From the NCBI GenBank assembly GCA_049970095.1, contig JBMFNP010000013.1, forward strand, positions 1 to 35,122: a stretch of DNA of 35,122 nt, written 5' to 3'. This document shows positions 15,836-23,832 of this stretch, piece after piece. The notes beneath the pieces are model-generated. The model was not told where the DNA came from, did not search any database, and worked only from the letters and a program-made list of their open reading frames with translations. Source of the DNA: SKW197 sp049970095. GTDB taxonomy: Archaea > Thermoplasmatota > Thermoplasmata > Lutacidiplasmatales > SKW197. Each line of letters starts with the position of its first letter. The first letter of the stretch is position 1. Both the position numbers and the translations under genes were made by a program.

Positions 15836-16867
15836 ATGAAATCAGAGTTAGCTGGCAGGAAAACGGAAACCGCAAGCGTTCTGGGATTCTTTGCGAAAAA
15901 CAAATTTACATTATTCGTGGTCTCAGTGCTTGCCTCCATTCTTCTATCTCAGCTTTCACCATCCGAAGGTGCACTTGGATTCTTCCTGGTTTTTCCAGTG
16001 GGCATGCTAATGGTCGTCTATCTCAAAATTGATTTTTACAGGGAAGAGAGGAGCATCCCCACACTCTATGAGTTTCTATTTGCAATCTGTGTGCTTGCAT
16101 TCAGCTTTATTTCCGTCTCTCTGAAAGCCATAATTTCTTCAGGCAAAAGCGCAAATTTTGGGTTGACAAATTATGCGATTTTTCTGGCTGGGTTGCTCTT
16201 CTTATTCTATGGCTACACAAAGATAAAACAAACATATCCTGTTCTCGGGTTCCTTGTCTCCATCTCTGTTCTGAACATTCTTTTTTACAGTGAGAACACA
16301 GGGCTTTATGCACTGGCTGCAAATATACTTGCAATGCCTGAGGCAAATGCTGTTTCTTCAATTCTTGGAGCAATTGGAATAAATTCGCACACAGCAACCG
16401 CTTATAGTTATGGGGAAGTTGCAGGGGCATACCTTTATATAGTGACTGCAAGAGGCACCGAGTTTATGTGGATTGCTGGTGGGTGTACTGGTGTGATGGG
16501 AATGGGCACTTTTGCAGCACTTTCGTCCGCACTGGTGCTTAATTTTAAAACCAGGCATTGGGTTAAGCCAGTGATCATTATTCTTGGTACTGTTGGTGCG
16601 TTCTTCGTAAACTTGCTCCGCCTTCTTACCCTTGCACTTCTGCTTTATTATTATGGCACGCCTACAATGCTCTGGTGGCATAAAAACGAGTACTTTGCAC
16701 TCGGGGATTTATACCAGATGGTATATATGGGAATATTCTGGGTGCTTGCGTTTAGATATGCAATTCATGGTGAAGAACATGACAAAGGAGATCTCAGCGG
16801 AAAAGATAAAGAATTACCTGGAAAAAACGAGAAAGGGACTGGAAAAGGTAAAGATTGCAGTGCCTGA
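15836..16867 (+). CDS. Archaeosortase/exosortase-family membrane transpeptidase
   Basis: A 343-residue membrane protein with about 8 hydrophobic helices. The family's catalytic triad is visible: C217 in WIAGGCTGVMGMGTF, R262 in AFFVNLLRLLTLAL, and H282 in LWWHKNEYFALGDL (R307 is another candidate for the third position). Archaeosortases cut C-terminal sorting signals of exported proteins and are thought to attach a lipid. No protein with an obvious PGF/PEF-type C-terminal signal lies in this window. The ATG at 15836 is preferred over a GTG at 15827 because a TATA element (15803-15811) lies about 28 bases upstream. After the last helix there is a Lys/Gly/Glu-rich tail of ~33 residues whose codons overlap the DUF357 gene by 89 bases. 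Confidence 0.82.
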   Translation: MKSELAGRKTETASVLGFFAKNKFTLFVVSVLASILLSQLSPSEGALGFFLVFPVGMLMVVYLKIDFYREERSIPTLYEFLFAICVLAFSFISVSLKAIISSGKSANFGLTNYAIFLAGLLFLFYGYTKIKQTYPVLGFLVSISVLNILFYSENTGLYALAANILAMPEANAVSSILGAIGINSHTATAYSYGEVAGAYLYIVTARGTEFMWIAGGCTGVMGMGTFAALSSALVLNFKTRHWVKPVIIILGTVGAFFVNLLRLLTLALLLYYYGTPTMLWWHKNEYFALGDLYQMVYMGIFWVLAFRYAIHGEEHDKGDLSGKDKELPGKNEKGTGKGKDCSA

Positions 16868-17072
16868 GCGTTCCTTTTTCCATGATTTGGCAATAGATTT
16901 CCTAGCAATGGCAAAAGCATACTACAGTGATGCCCTTCACTTCTACGAAAATGATGATTATGTGAGTGCGTTTGCATGTGTGAATTATGCACATGCCTGG
17001 CTTGATGCAGGGGCAAGAATTGGATTATTTGATGTGGGGACGGACGATAATTTATTCACGCTCTGGAAGTAA
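16779..17072 (+). CDS. DUF357-family small helical protein
   Basis: A 97-residue protein matching the archaeal DUF357 family: SAEKIKNYLEKTRKGLEKV at the N-terminus, PERSFFHDLAIDFLAMAKAY in the middle, and the conserved block FACVNYAHAWLDAGARIGLF. The pattern suggests a HEPN-like helical bundle, but no HEPN RNase Rx4-6H motif is visible and the function is unknown. Its first 89 bases overlap the archaeosortase gene in another frame. The frame is open farther upstream, but homology begins near the ATG at 16779 (or 16767). The last 17 bases overlap the convergent oxidoreductase gene. Confidence 0.8.
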   Translation: MTKEISAEKIKNYLEKTRKGLEKVKIAVPERSFFHDLAIDFLAMAKAYYSDALHFYENDDYVSAFACVNYAHAWLDAGARIGLFDVGTDDNLFTLWK

Positions 17073-18825
17073 AATCTGGAGAATAAAAACAGTTAATCAA
17101 GCTGAAATACCTTTCAACTAATTTTTTGAGATACTGGGGGTCAATCCTGCCAGAAGGGGTTGGAGTGTCTATGATTCTCTCAGGGATTCGCAGTTTAGTA
17201 TAATCAAACCCTTCCCTCGCCTTAAATCCGTGTTTCAATCTCAGGATTTCTCTACCCAGTTCATGGAGTTCCTTTGCATCCTTCTGAATTCCAGCTACCC
17301 CCAGGGCGTCGCACACATTCTTTTCATCGTATATCCCCCTTGCAAACAGACAAACCACTAAACTTGTAAGCACATTTCTCCACTCCTCCTCACCGAATAG
17401 GAGTTCTGCACCATTATCTGGAGTGGGAAGCCCTTTTAACTGTTTCTCATCAAAACTGTAGCCCGCACTATCCAGATGGCTGTGCCTTGCACCTGTGAGC
17501 AGTGTTCCATAAAACAGTGCGCCTGTGTGATAACCTGCCATCTCATTTTTTCCGAATGCTAGGGCACACTCTCTTCCACCGTAGATTGTGGAAGCATGCT
17601 CCACGCCTTCCGCAAGTGCCCTGTAAAATTCATTTGGTTGTTCAACAATGTAATTTACTGCTTTGATGTAGCCATTTGCATCTCCCCATTTCAATGGAAG
17701 AAGGGTTTCTTTTTCAGAAATCATACCCCTTTCCAGCATTTCGGTTGCCCATGCAAGAGATACACCAGCACTTATTGCATCAATTCCGATTTTTTCAACA
17801 GCCTCAAGAATCTTCAGAAATCCTTGTGGTTCTCCAATGCCCAGCATGCTTCCAAGTGAATAAATCAGTTCATGGTCATAGGAAACCATTGTTGTTTTGT
17901 AAAAATACATTTCATCTCCGTATGGCTCTCTAAGCGAGGCTAGATGGATACAGGCAGTGGGACAGTGTGCGCAAGCAACCCTGCGTCCGAGAAAGTTCTC
18001 TGCAAGATTTTCACCAGAAATTTTATCTGCATTTTCAAAATTTCCAGATTGCAAATTCATAGTTGGCAGTGCACCCACAAAATTCAGGTGCTTTATATTG
18101 GATGCTGTGCCCAGGTCATGGTATTTTTTCATCAGCTGGGATTTCAAAGCAAGGTCATAAATTCTGTCATAAATTTCCCTGTAGTTTTTTCCATCTTGCA
18201 ATTTGACTGTGGTGTTCCCACTTATCACTATTGCTTTCAGTTTTTTAGCGCCCATCACTGCCCCTAGCCCAAGGCGACCAAAATGTCTGTATGTCTCGGT
18301 TGTAACACATGCATACCTGACAAGTTTTTCGCCTCCAGCACCAATTCGCATGATTGTTCTTAGCCCCGCATTTGGTTCCCGTTCCCGTAAAATCCTCCCT
18401 ACAGTGAAACTGCTACCTACTCCCCAGAGTGCAGAGGCATCCCTGAAATACACTCTGTTGCTGTGGATTGCCAGATACAGCGGGGACTCACTTGCGCCCT
18501 GAATAACAATTGCACCGTAGCCTGCTGCCCTTATTGCTACTGCACTTCTTCCACCTGCATGGCTTTCACCCAGATTCCCTGTCAGTGGAGATTTGAACAT
18601 TGCGACAGTTTTTGAGGCGAATGGAAAGAGACAGGTAAGGGGTCCGACGGTAAAAATGATCGGGTTCTCAGGGCTAAGGGGTGCTGCACCTTTCGGGCAT
18701 TCCTCCTCAAGAAGTTTGATCCCTACCCCAGAACCACCAAGATAGCGTTCAAAGAGTTCCTTTCTTTTTCTCACCTCAAATGATTTTTTTGCCAGGTTGA
18801 TATAAAGCACATTTTCTGGTATCAT
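17056..18825 (-). CDS. Aldehyde:ferredoxin oxidoreductase family, tungstopterin enzyme
   Basis: A 589-residue AOR-family enzyme that oxidises aldehydes (or related substrates) to acids and reduces ferredoxin. The [4Fe-4S] ligands C285, C288, C292 (ACAHCPTACIH) and C492 match the spacing of the Pyrococcus enzyme. Pterin-binding regions are present around AMFKSPLTGNLGESHAGGR (76-94) and LDSAGYSF. The substrate type (AOR, FOR, GAPOR-like or WOR) cannot be fixed here; the length is between AOR and FOR types. The start overlaps the ferredoxin stop as ATGA, giving a translationally coupled pair, with the ferredoxin as likely electron partner. The 3' end overlaps the DUF357 gene. Confidence 0.9.
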   Translation of the reverse strand: MIPENVLYINLAKKSFEVRKRKELFERYLGGSGVGIKLLEEECPKGAAPLSPENPIIFTVGPLTCLFPFASKTVAMFKSPLTGNLGESHAGGRSAVAIRAAGYGAIVIQGASESPLYLAIHSNRVYFRDASALWGVGSSFTVGRILREREPNAGLRTIMRIGAGGEKLVRYACVTTETYRHFGRLGLGAVMGAKKLKAIVISGNTTVKLQDGKNYREIYDRIYDLALKSQLMKKYHDLGTASNIKHLNFVGALPTMNLQSGNFENADKISGENLAENFLGRRVACAHCPTACIHLASLREPYGDEMYFYKTTMVSYDHELIYSLGSMLGIGEPQGFLKILEAVEKIGIDAISAGVSLAWATEMLERGMISEKETLLPLKWGDANGYIKAVNYIVEQPNEFYRALAEGVEHASTIYGGRECALAFGKNEMAGYHTGALFYGTLLTGARHSHLDSAGYSFDEKQLKGLPTPDNGAELLFGEEEWRNVLTSLVVCLFARGIYDEKNVCDALGVAGIQKDAKELHELGREILRLKHGFKAREGFDYTKLRIPERIIDTPTPSGRIDPQYLKKLVERYFSLINCFYSPDFTSRA

Positions 18826-19223
18826 TTTTTCACCTCCATTTTAAGGACACCATGCGGGCAGAAATTCACACAGTATCCACAGTAAATACAAATTTCTGGT
18901 TTATTTGTCTCCTGGTTCCAGAAAATCGCACCGAATGTGCACATTTCTCTGCAGTACCCGCAACCAATACATTTTTCTGGCTGTAGAGTTACTCCCCCGC
19001 CCTCCCTTACTTTCAGTGCATCCGTGGGGCACACCTTCGCACATGGGGGTTCTGCACATGCCCTGCAAACAATAACACTGAATCCATGTTCCATGCCTCC
19101 TATGGAACGCACCAGAATAGCACTTCTTCCAGTGCCTCCGAGCCCGAATTTTCTTGTACATGCGAACATACACATTTGACAGCCCACGCACTTTTGTGCA
19201 TCCACAATTGCCAATCTTTGCAT
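18822..19223 (-). CDS. Polyferredoxin with four [4Fe-4S] sites, partner of the oxidoreductase
   Basis: A 133-residue soluble electron carrier with sixteen cysteines in four groups: C12/15/18/22, C53/56/61/65, C85/88/91/95 and C112/115/118/122. The arrangement matches the HycB/DmsB-like electron-transfer subunits that pair with molybdenum and tungsten enzymes. It lacks a Tat signal, so it acts in the cytoplasm. The ATG at 19223 is chosen because a TATA element (minus strand TTTATATC, 19244-19251) lies about 25 bases upstream; longer in-frame starts would add a hydrophobic stretch unlike the family. The stop codon overlaps the oxidoreductase start. Confidence 0.9.
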   Translation of the reverse strand: MQRLAIVDAQKCVGCQMCMFACTRKFGLGGTGRSAILVRSIGGMEHGFSVIVCRACAEPPCAKVCPTDALKVREGGGVTLQPEKCIGCGYCREMCTFGAIFWNQETNKPEICIYCGYCVNFCPHGVLKMEVKK

Positions 19224-19243
19224 GATGAATAGCATGATGTTTT

Positions 19244-19251
19244 GATATAAA
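19244..19251 (-). promoter_or_regulatory. TATA element for the ferredoxin-oxidoreductase operon
   Basis: The minus strand reads TTTATATC about 25 bases before the ATG at 19223. Confidence 0.6.
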
Positions 19252-19450
19252 TAAACTCCTGTTTTGTTGACCATCGGTTTTGTTGGAACTGAGAGTTTTT
19301 AGAGTGTGTCGGGTTTTTCAGGGCTGGAAATTGGGTGGCATAAAGAAATAGAAAATCATGGCTACAGTTCGCTTACAACTATAACGCCAAATCTTTATGA
19401 CCACAGTGGGGTGCACACAGCCCAGCAAAATTATAAACACAAGGAATAAG

Positions 19451-19458
19451 TTTATATC
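19451..19458 (+). promoter_or_regulatory. TATA element for the membrane DUF835 gene
   Basis: TTTATATC centred about 25 bases before the ATG at 19480, predicting a leaderless message. Confidence 0.65.
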
Positions 19459-19479
19459 TCTGCTTGAAGATATATTTTC

Positions 19480-21213
19480 ATGGAGTTCAATCCTTACATT
19501 TTCCCACCTGCAATCTCCCTTGTGATCCATATATTATTTCTCCTGTTCATTTTACGAAAAAGTAAATCCAATAGAGTAAGATTTTACTTCTCCCTTTTCT
19601 TTCTCACAGTCATTCTATGGGCTGGTGCAGAAACTGCACTCAGAAGTTTTCCAGTGACAGCAGAGAATTACCTGGATGTATGGTACTCTTCGTATGCACT
19701 TGCATGTGCAAAACTTATGGGTGAATCTCTGATTTGCTTGATACTTACTAGCATCCTGCTCTCATTTAATTACCCTGTGAAAAGCCTCACAGATAAACAG
19801 TCCAAAATTCTCGGAGTAATTTTATCAATTGCCTTCCTCATATATACCTACATCACCCTTTTCACTCCTCTCCTGGTGAGGGGTTTGCTCTATTTCTGGG
19901 CTGGCTATGGAGTAGATATTGGTCCACTGATTGCGTATCTATCTCCAATTCTTGCACTTATTTTTGTCATCATTTTCTATAACTGGTGGAAAGCATATAC
20001 TGATGCAAAGAGTATTGTAGAAAGAATGCAGATAAAATACATGAGCGTGGGGGCAATAATTTTTGCCATTGGTGTGTCAATTACAGGGATTCCCAACTTG
20101 CCCCCGATTTACGGAGTGCCCACTAGTAACTTCTGGATTCTCTTTATGGATGCTTTCTGGGTTTATGCTGCGGTCAAATACAAGGTGTTCACAGTTGAGG
20201 CAGTAGTGGAGAACGGAGTAAAGGAAGTGCGTGTGCCTGATGCAGCAAAGAATATAGAGGCAGGGGATGTGGTACTTGTGGTTTCCCCAGACGGGAAAAA
20301 AGGATTTGAGACCTTCAGATATCTAGCAGGTAAAATGCCAGGGCTTTGCATCACCACAAAACACCCAAAGGTTGTTCGCACAGAATTTGAGTTTTCAAAA
20401 CTCCCAGTTATCTGGATTTCAGAAATTACCACAAAGGAAAATGCAATTGAGCCATCAAAATTAGAGTTTGAGATTTCCTACCACATTTATTCGTTTTTGA
20501 GGGAGGGTGAAAAGAGGGTGGTGTATCTGGATGATCTGGAATACCTCTCAACGGTGAATGGCTTTCAGGAAATGTATGCGTTCCTCAAAAGTGTTGCAGA
20601 TGAAGCAGCCAGCAAAAATTCCGTATTGATTTTTTCAGTGAGCATGGAAACTTTTGACGCAACCCAGAGAAGCCAGATAAAGAGCATTGCAAGCCGAGAA
20701 ATTGAGCAGGAAGAAACACCCAGGCGAAAAACAACAAGTGAATTTTCCCTGAAAGAAGGGTATGCAATAGTGGTGGAGGCACTGGGCGAACAGCGTGAGA
20801 GAATAAAATCAAAGATTTCTGGTTACAGAGTACTTGGAATCTCTGCACATTTTCCAAAGAAATTCAGCAAGGGTTTCCCTGAGGGAACAGAGATGGAATG
20901 CGTGTGGATTACGGAAACCAGTGTATATGAGAAGGCAATTTCACCGAGAAAAATGGAGTTTGAGGTAAGCCAGGAGATAATCTCCTTCATAAAGGCAAAT
21001 GGAGAGAAAGGACTTGTTTACATAGATGCAATTCCCTCGTTCCTGATTGTGAATGAATTTACTGCAGTGCTGAAGTTTGTAAAGGATATTGTAGATATTG
21101 CGCAGGAGTACAATGCAAAGGTAATTTTTGAGATACCCCCAGAACTTTTCAAGCCAGAACAGAAAGCACTCTTTGAAAGAAGAATGGATATGATTTATTC
21201 CGCAAAGAGATAG
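19480..21213 (+). CDS. Membrane protein with seven-helix N-terminus and tandem DUF835 domains
   Basis: A 577-residue protein. Residues 1-~245 contain about seven transmembrane helices resembling the N-terminal sensory module of some histidine kinases. Two cytosolic DUF835 domains follow. The first (~258-400) contains VIWISEITT, EFEISYHIYSFL and VVYLDDLEYLSTVNGFQEM; the second (~415-575) contains CVWITETS, EFEVSQEIISFI and LVYIDAIPSFLIVNEF. DUF835 is an archaeal, signalling-associated domain of unknown activity with a RecA-like look but no P-loop. No kinase, HAMP or receiver domain is present, so signal output would go through DUF835 itself. It stands alone, convergent with Pth2 after a 38-base gap. 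Confidence 0.75.
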   Translation: MEFNPYIFPPAISLVIHILFLLFILRKSKSNRVRFYFSLFFLTVILWAGAETALRSFPVTAENYLDVWYSSYALACAKLMGESLICLILTSILLSFNYPVKSLTDKQSKILGVILSIAFLIYTYITLFTPLLVRGLLYFWAGYGVDIGPLIAYLSPILALIFVIIFYNWWKAYTDAKSIVERMQIKYMSVGAIIFAIGVSITGIPNLPPIYGVPTSNFWILFMDAFWVYAAVKYKVFTVEAVVENGVKEVRVPDAAKNIEAGDVVLVVSPDGKKGFETFRYLAGKMPGLCITTKHPKVVRTEFEFSKLPVIWISEITTKENAIEPSKLEFEISYHIYSFLREGEKRVVYLDDLEYLSTVNGFQEMYAFLKSVADEAASKNSVLIFSVSMETFDATQRSQIKSIASREIEQEETPRRKTTSEFSLKEGYAIVVEALGEQRERIKSKISGYRVLGISAHFPKKFSKGFPEGTEMECVWITETSVYEKAISPRKMEFEVSQEIISFIKANGEKGLVYIDAIPSFLIVNEFTAVLKFVKDIVDIAQEYNAKVIFEIPPELFKPEQKALFERRMDMIYSAKR

Positions 21214-21251
21214 AGGTTATAATTAGAGATTATAATTGATTTGTTATTTGG

Positions 21252-21626
21252 TTATAACAACTTCAGTTTTCCCGTAATTCTGTCCACGAGCTCAGAGGGG
21301 GCTGGGCCAATTCCTACACATGTGATTGTTCCAGGTGGAATTTCAGTAAGTCCTGCATCTTTGATTAAAGCTGAAGGAATTCCCTCTTTCTTTGCAAGCT
21401 CGTAGCAGGAAATCAACATTTCCAGATTTTCTACTTCTACAACAACCTTTTTCTGTCCTTCATTAAACCAAAGCTCAAACCATTCTTTCTGCTCTTTTCT
21501 GCCGTATTCTGCAGCTGTTACTGCTGCATGAGCAACCTGAACTGCAAGTTTGCCTTTAGACAATCTCAAGTCCCTGCGCACAACAATCACCTGTTTGTAC
21601 ATGAATTCTGGCACCTGCTCACTCAT
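21252..21626 (-). CDS. pth2: Peptidyl-tRNA hydrolase, archaeal/eukaryotic type
   Basis: A 124-residue enzyme that releases peptides from peptidyl-tRNA dropped by ribosomes. Family blocks are KQVIVVRRDLRLSKGKLAVQ, VAHAAVTAA, and the C-terminal EIPPGTITCVGIGPAP. The length matches Pth2. The ATG at 21626 overlaps the end of the DUF1616 gene by 8 bases, so the two genes are translationally coupled; another ATG at 21602 is possible. The longer frame to 21671 lies wholly within the upstream gene and is not needed. Confidence 0.92.
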   Translation of the reverse strand: MSEQVPEFMYKQVIVVRRDLRLSKGKLAVQVAHAAVTAAEYGRKEQKEWFELWFNEGQKKVVVEVENLEMLISCYELAKKEGIPSALIKDAGLTEIPPGTITCVGIGPAPSELVDRITGKLKLL

Positions 21627-22221
21627 AGATTTCTGCATTTCTCTTTTCCTCAATTTCTTCAATTTTTGCATTGATTTCTTCCAATCTAGCTCTTGCTTCT
21701 TTTATTTTGCCAGCGTAGTACTTCTTCCTCTCACCTATGCTCCCTTTTTCCTTTGCCTCATACATCACAAGCAGTTTCTCTGTTTTTTCCTTTTCTGCAG
21801 CAAGCCCCGCAAGCAAATCCAGCAGATCCTCCTCGCTCACCAATCCTTCCCTCTTGATTTCCACCTTTCTTACAAGTTTTGGATGGAGTTTTCCGAGAAA
21901 AGGGTATGCCCCTCTCCACCAGCCAGCAACAAAAAATACTAATGAGACACAGATTATAGAGAGTTCAATATAAGGAAAGCCAGTTGCAGCCCCCTGAAAA
22001 TAACCTTTCCCTGTTTCAGGATTCGGCGGAATTGCACCTAATACCCAACCAACAAGGATTACAACTACAATGCTCACCCCAATTGAGAGCACTATTCTGT
22101 AAAGGATGTCCCAGTCCTTATCAAATTCCCCTTTTCTTGGAAAAAGAAACTGAACTATAGTATATCCTGGAAGGAAGTAGAGGAGGAAAATACCGAGGAT
22201 TGCAAGGAGGATGTTCGTCAT
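21619..22221 (-). CDS. DUF1616-family membrane protein
   Basis: A 200-residue protein. An N-terminal helix with LGIFLLYFLPGYTIVQFLFP (7-26) is characteristic of DUF1616. Two more helices follow (~45-65 and ~80-105), then a cytosolic region with a predicted coiled coil over the last ~90 residues, rich in Glu and Lys (EEINAKIEEIEEKR). The function is unknown; other archaeal members occur in surface-glycan and exosortase/archaeosortase-related contexts. The ATG at 22221 is selected because a TATA-like element is centred about 26 bases upstream, and the longer frame (to 22572) would run antisense through MoeA. It is in an operon with pth2. Confidence 0.8.
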   Translation of the reverse strand: MTNILLAILGIFLLYFLPGYTIVQFLFPRKGEFDKDWDILYRIVLSIGVSIVVVILVGWVLGAIPPNPETGKGYFQGAATGFPYIELSIICVSLVFFVAGWWRGAYPFLGKLHPKLVRKVEIKREGLVSEEDLLDLLAGLAAEKEKTEKLLVMYEAKEKGSIGERKKYYAGKIKEARARLEEINAKIEEIEEKRNAEIYE

Positions 22222-22241
22222 AGATGTACCATAACAACTGG

Positions 22242-22251
22242 AAAAATTTAA
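22242..22251. promoter_or_regulatory. Shared TATA-like element between DUF1616 and moeA
   Basis: AAAAATTTAA sits about 26 bases from the DUF1616 start (22221, leftward) and about 30 bases from the moeA start (22277, rightward). Only 55 bases separate the two start codons, and no second TATA-like sequence is visible between them. One near-symmetrical element may serve both directions. Confidence 0.5.
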
Positions 22252-22276
22252 GTGTTTGCTTTTTATGCTGCATTCC

Positions 22277-23485
22277 ATGGAATTACTCAAGAATGTTATT
22301 TCTTTCAGGGATGCTAGAGATTTGTTGCTCAGAAACATAAAGCCAGTTGAAAGGACTGAAAAAATTTCAATAAATGATTGTGTGTTGAGAGTGGCTGCCA
22401 GTGATATTATCTCAGAAATTGATGTGCCTCCATTTGAGCGTGCGGCAATGGATGGATATGCGGTAAGGGCAGAGGATACGATGAATGCCAAATCCCTTAA
22501 GCCAGTGATCCTGAGGAAAATCGGTAGAGTTGATGCTGGTGAGCACCCAGAACTTTCCGTATCTCCAGGCACATGTGTTCAGATTGCAACAGGGGCAATG
22601 CTTCCAGAAGGCAGCGATGCGGTGGTGATGGTGGAACACACAGAGGAGGAACAGGATGGTGTGAGAGTTTATACTGCGGTGAGAAAGGGTGAAAATATTA
22701 CCAGGGCAGGGGAGGACATAAGGAAGGGGAGTGTGGCGATCAGGAAAAATGAGATGCTAACACCAGGTAAGGTGGGTGCAATTGCAGCGCTTGGCATTCC
22801 ATATGTTGAGGTGTACGCAAAACCTGAGATTGCAATTATTCCCACGGGAAATGAGATTCAGCAATTGGGTGGAAAACTTGAGATTGGAAAAATTTATGAT
22901 GTGAATTCCTACACCTTAAACGCACTTGTCAAATGGGCTGGTTGTGAGCCAGTAATATATGATATTGTGGGCGATAGAGAAGATGCAATTGAGGCCACGC
23001 TCAGAAAAGGATTGAGGCATGATATGGTTGTTTTTACAGGCGGGAGTTCAGTGGGAGAAAGGGATCTTATGATAAAGGTAATCCAGAAAAAAGGCGAAGT
23101 GCTATTTCATGGAATTGCTGTGAAACCAGGGAAGCCCACACTGTGTGCAATTGTTGATGGAAAAGTTGTTCTTGGAATGCCAGGGTATCCAACATCCTGT
23201 CTCACAAATGCATATGCTCTCCTTCTACCAGCACTTGCAAAACTCTCAAAGAGGAGTATAAATCTACATAGGGTGAAGGCAAAGATGGGACAGAGAGTTG
23301 CCTCAACAATAGGGCGCCTTCAGTTTTTACCTGTGAAACTTGAGGGTGAAATAGCGTATCCAGTGTTCAAAGAGTCTGGTGCAATCACAAGCATGGCAAA
23401 TGCAGACGGTTATATAGAAATCCCTGAAAATGTGGATGTGGTAGAGAAAGGGGAAGATGTTGAGGTTCTGCTATTCCATGCATAA
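22277..23485 (+). CDS. moeA: Molybdopterin molybdenumtransferase MoeA
   Basis: A 402-residue enzyme inserting molybdate or tungstate into adenylylated molybdopterin. The MDGYA motif is at 58-62 (PPFERAAMDGYAVRAED), the MoaB/MogA-like FTGGSSVGERD at 253-263, and the GMPGYP loop at 300-305; the C-terminal domain IV is present. There is no fused periplasmic-binding-like domain, which some archaeal MoeA homologues have. In archaea with tungsten enzymes MoeA paralogues may favour tungsten, which would suit the oxidoreductase 4 kb away. The start at 22277 is favoured over ATGs at 22256 and 22265 by the spacing to the upstream TATA-like element. Confidence 0.92.
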   Translation: MELLKNVISFRDARDLLLRNIKPVERTEKISINDCVLRVAASDIISEIDVPPFERAAMDGYAVRAEDTMNAKSLKPVILRKIGRVDAGEHPELSVSPGTCVQIATGAMLPEGSDAVVMVEHTEEEQDGVRVYTAVRKGENITRAGEDIRKGSVAIRKNEMLTPGKVGAIAALGIPYVEVYAKPEIAIIPTGNEIQQLGGKLEIGKIYDVNSYTLNALVKWAGCEPVIYDIVGDREDAIEATLRKGLRHDMVVFTGGSSVGERDLMIKVIQKKGEVLFHGIAVKPGKPTLCAIVDGKVVLGMPGYPTSCLTNAYALLLPALAKLSKRSINLHRVKAKMGQRVASTIGRLQFLPVKLEGEIAYPVFKESGAITSMANADGYIEIPENVDVVEKGEDVEVLLFHA

Positions 23486-23512
23486 GATATTCTCCATCCC
23501 CTAATACAGAAA

Positions 23513-23524
23513 AATACTTATTTT
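23513..23524 (+). promoter_or_regulatory. TATA-like element for alba
   Basis: ATACTTATTTTA lies about 38 bases before the Alba ATG, giving a leader of roughly 12-15 bases that includes a GAGGTG ribosome-binding site (23544-23549). This is one of the few leadered genes in the window. Confidence 0.45.
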
Positions 23525-23556
23525 ACCCGTGTATTTGGGAAGCGAGGTGCATCAAC

Positions 23557-23832
23557 ATGGCAGAAGACAATGTGATTCGAGTGGCAAACAAGCCAGCAAT
23601 GAATTATGTGGTTGCAGTGGTGACGCAGGCAAATAGTGGTGCAAACGAAGTGATAATCAAGGCAAGGGGCAATGCGATAAGCAGGGCAGTGGATGTTGCG
23701 GAAATCGTGAGAAACCGCTTCCTCAAGGACATGGTAGTGAAGGATATAAAAATCGGCACAGAGCAGGTGCAGCGCGAGAACGGAGCCCCAATGAATGTTT
23801 CTGCGATAGAAATTACGCTTTCAAAGAAATAA
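23557..23832 (+). CDS. alba: Alba chromatin/RNA-binding protein
   Basis: A 91-residue Alba protein that coats DNA and also binds RNA. Family blocks are VIRVANKPAMNYVVAVVTQ (6-24), EVIIKARGNAISRAVDVAEI with the conserved basic surface, and a C-terminal SAIEITLSK. The position equivalent to the acetylatable lysine of Sulfolobus Alba falls in the NKPAMNY loop (K12). It has a Shine-Dalgarno sequence, consistent with high expression. Its last 12 bases overlap the convergent pheT gene. Confidence 0.95.
   Translation: MAEDNVIRVANKPAMNYVVAVVTQANSGANEVIIKARGNAISRAVDVAEIVRNRFLKDMVVKDIKIGTEQVQRENGAPMNVSAIEITLSKK

Noticed and set aside
16779..17072. DUF357 protein as a HEPN RNase toxin
   Set aside because: The helical pattern is similar, but the Rx4-6H catalytic motif is absent and there is no nucleotidyltransferase partner.
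21622..22572. Long N-terminal extension of the DUF1616 protein to 22572
   Set aside because: The extension runs antisense through moeA, lacks homology, and the ATG at 22221 has a well-placed TATA-like element.
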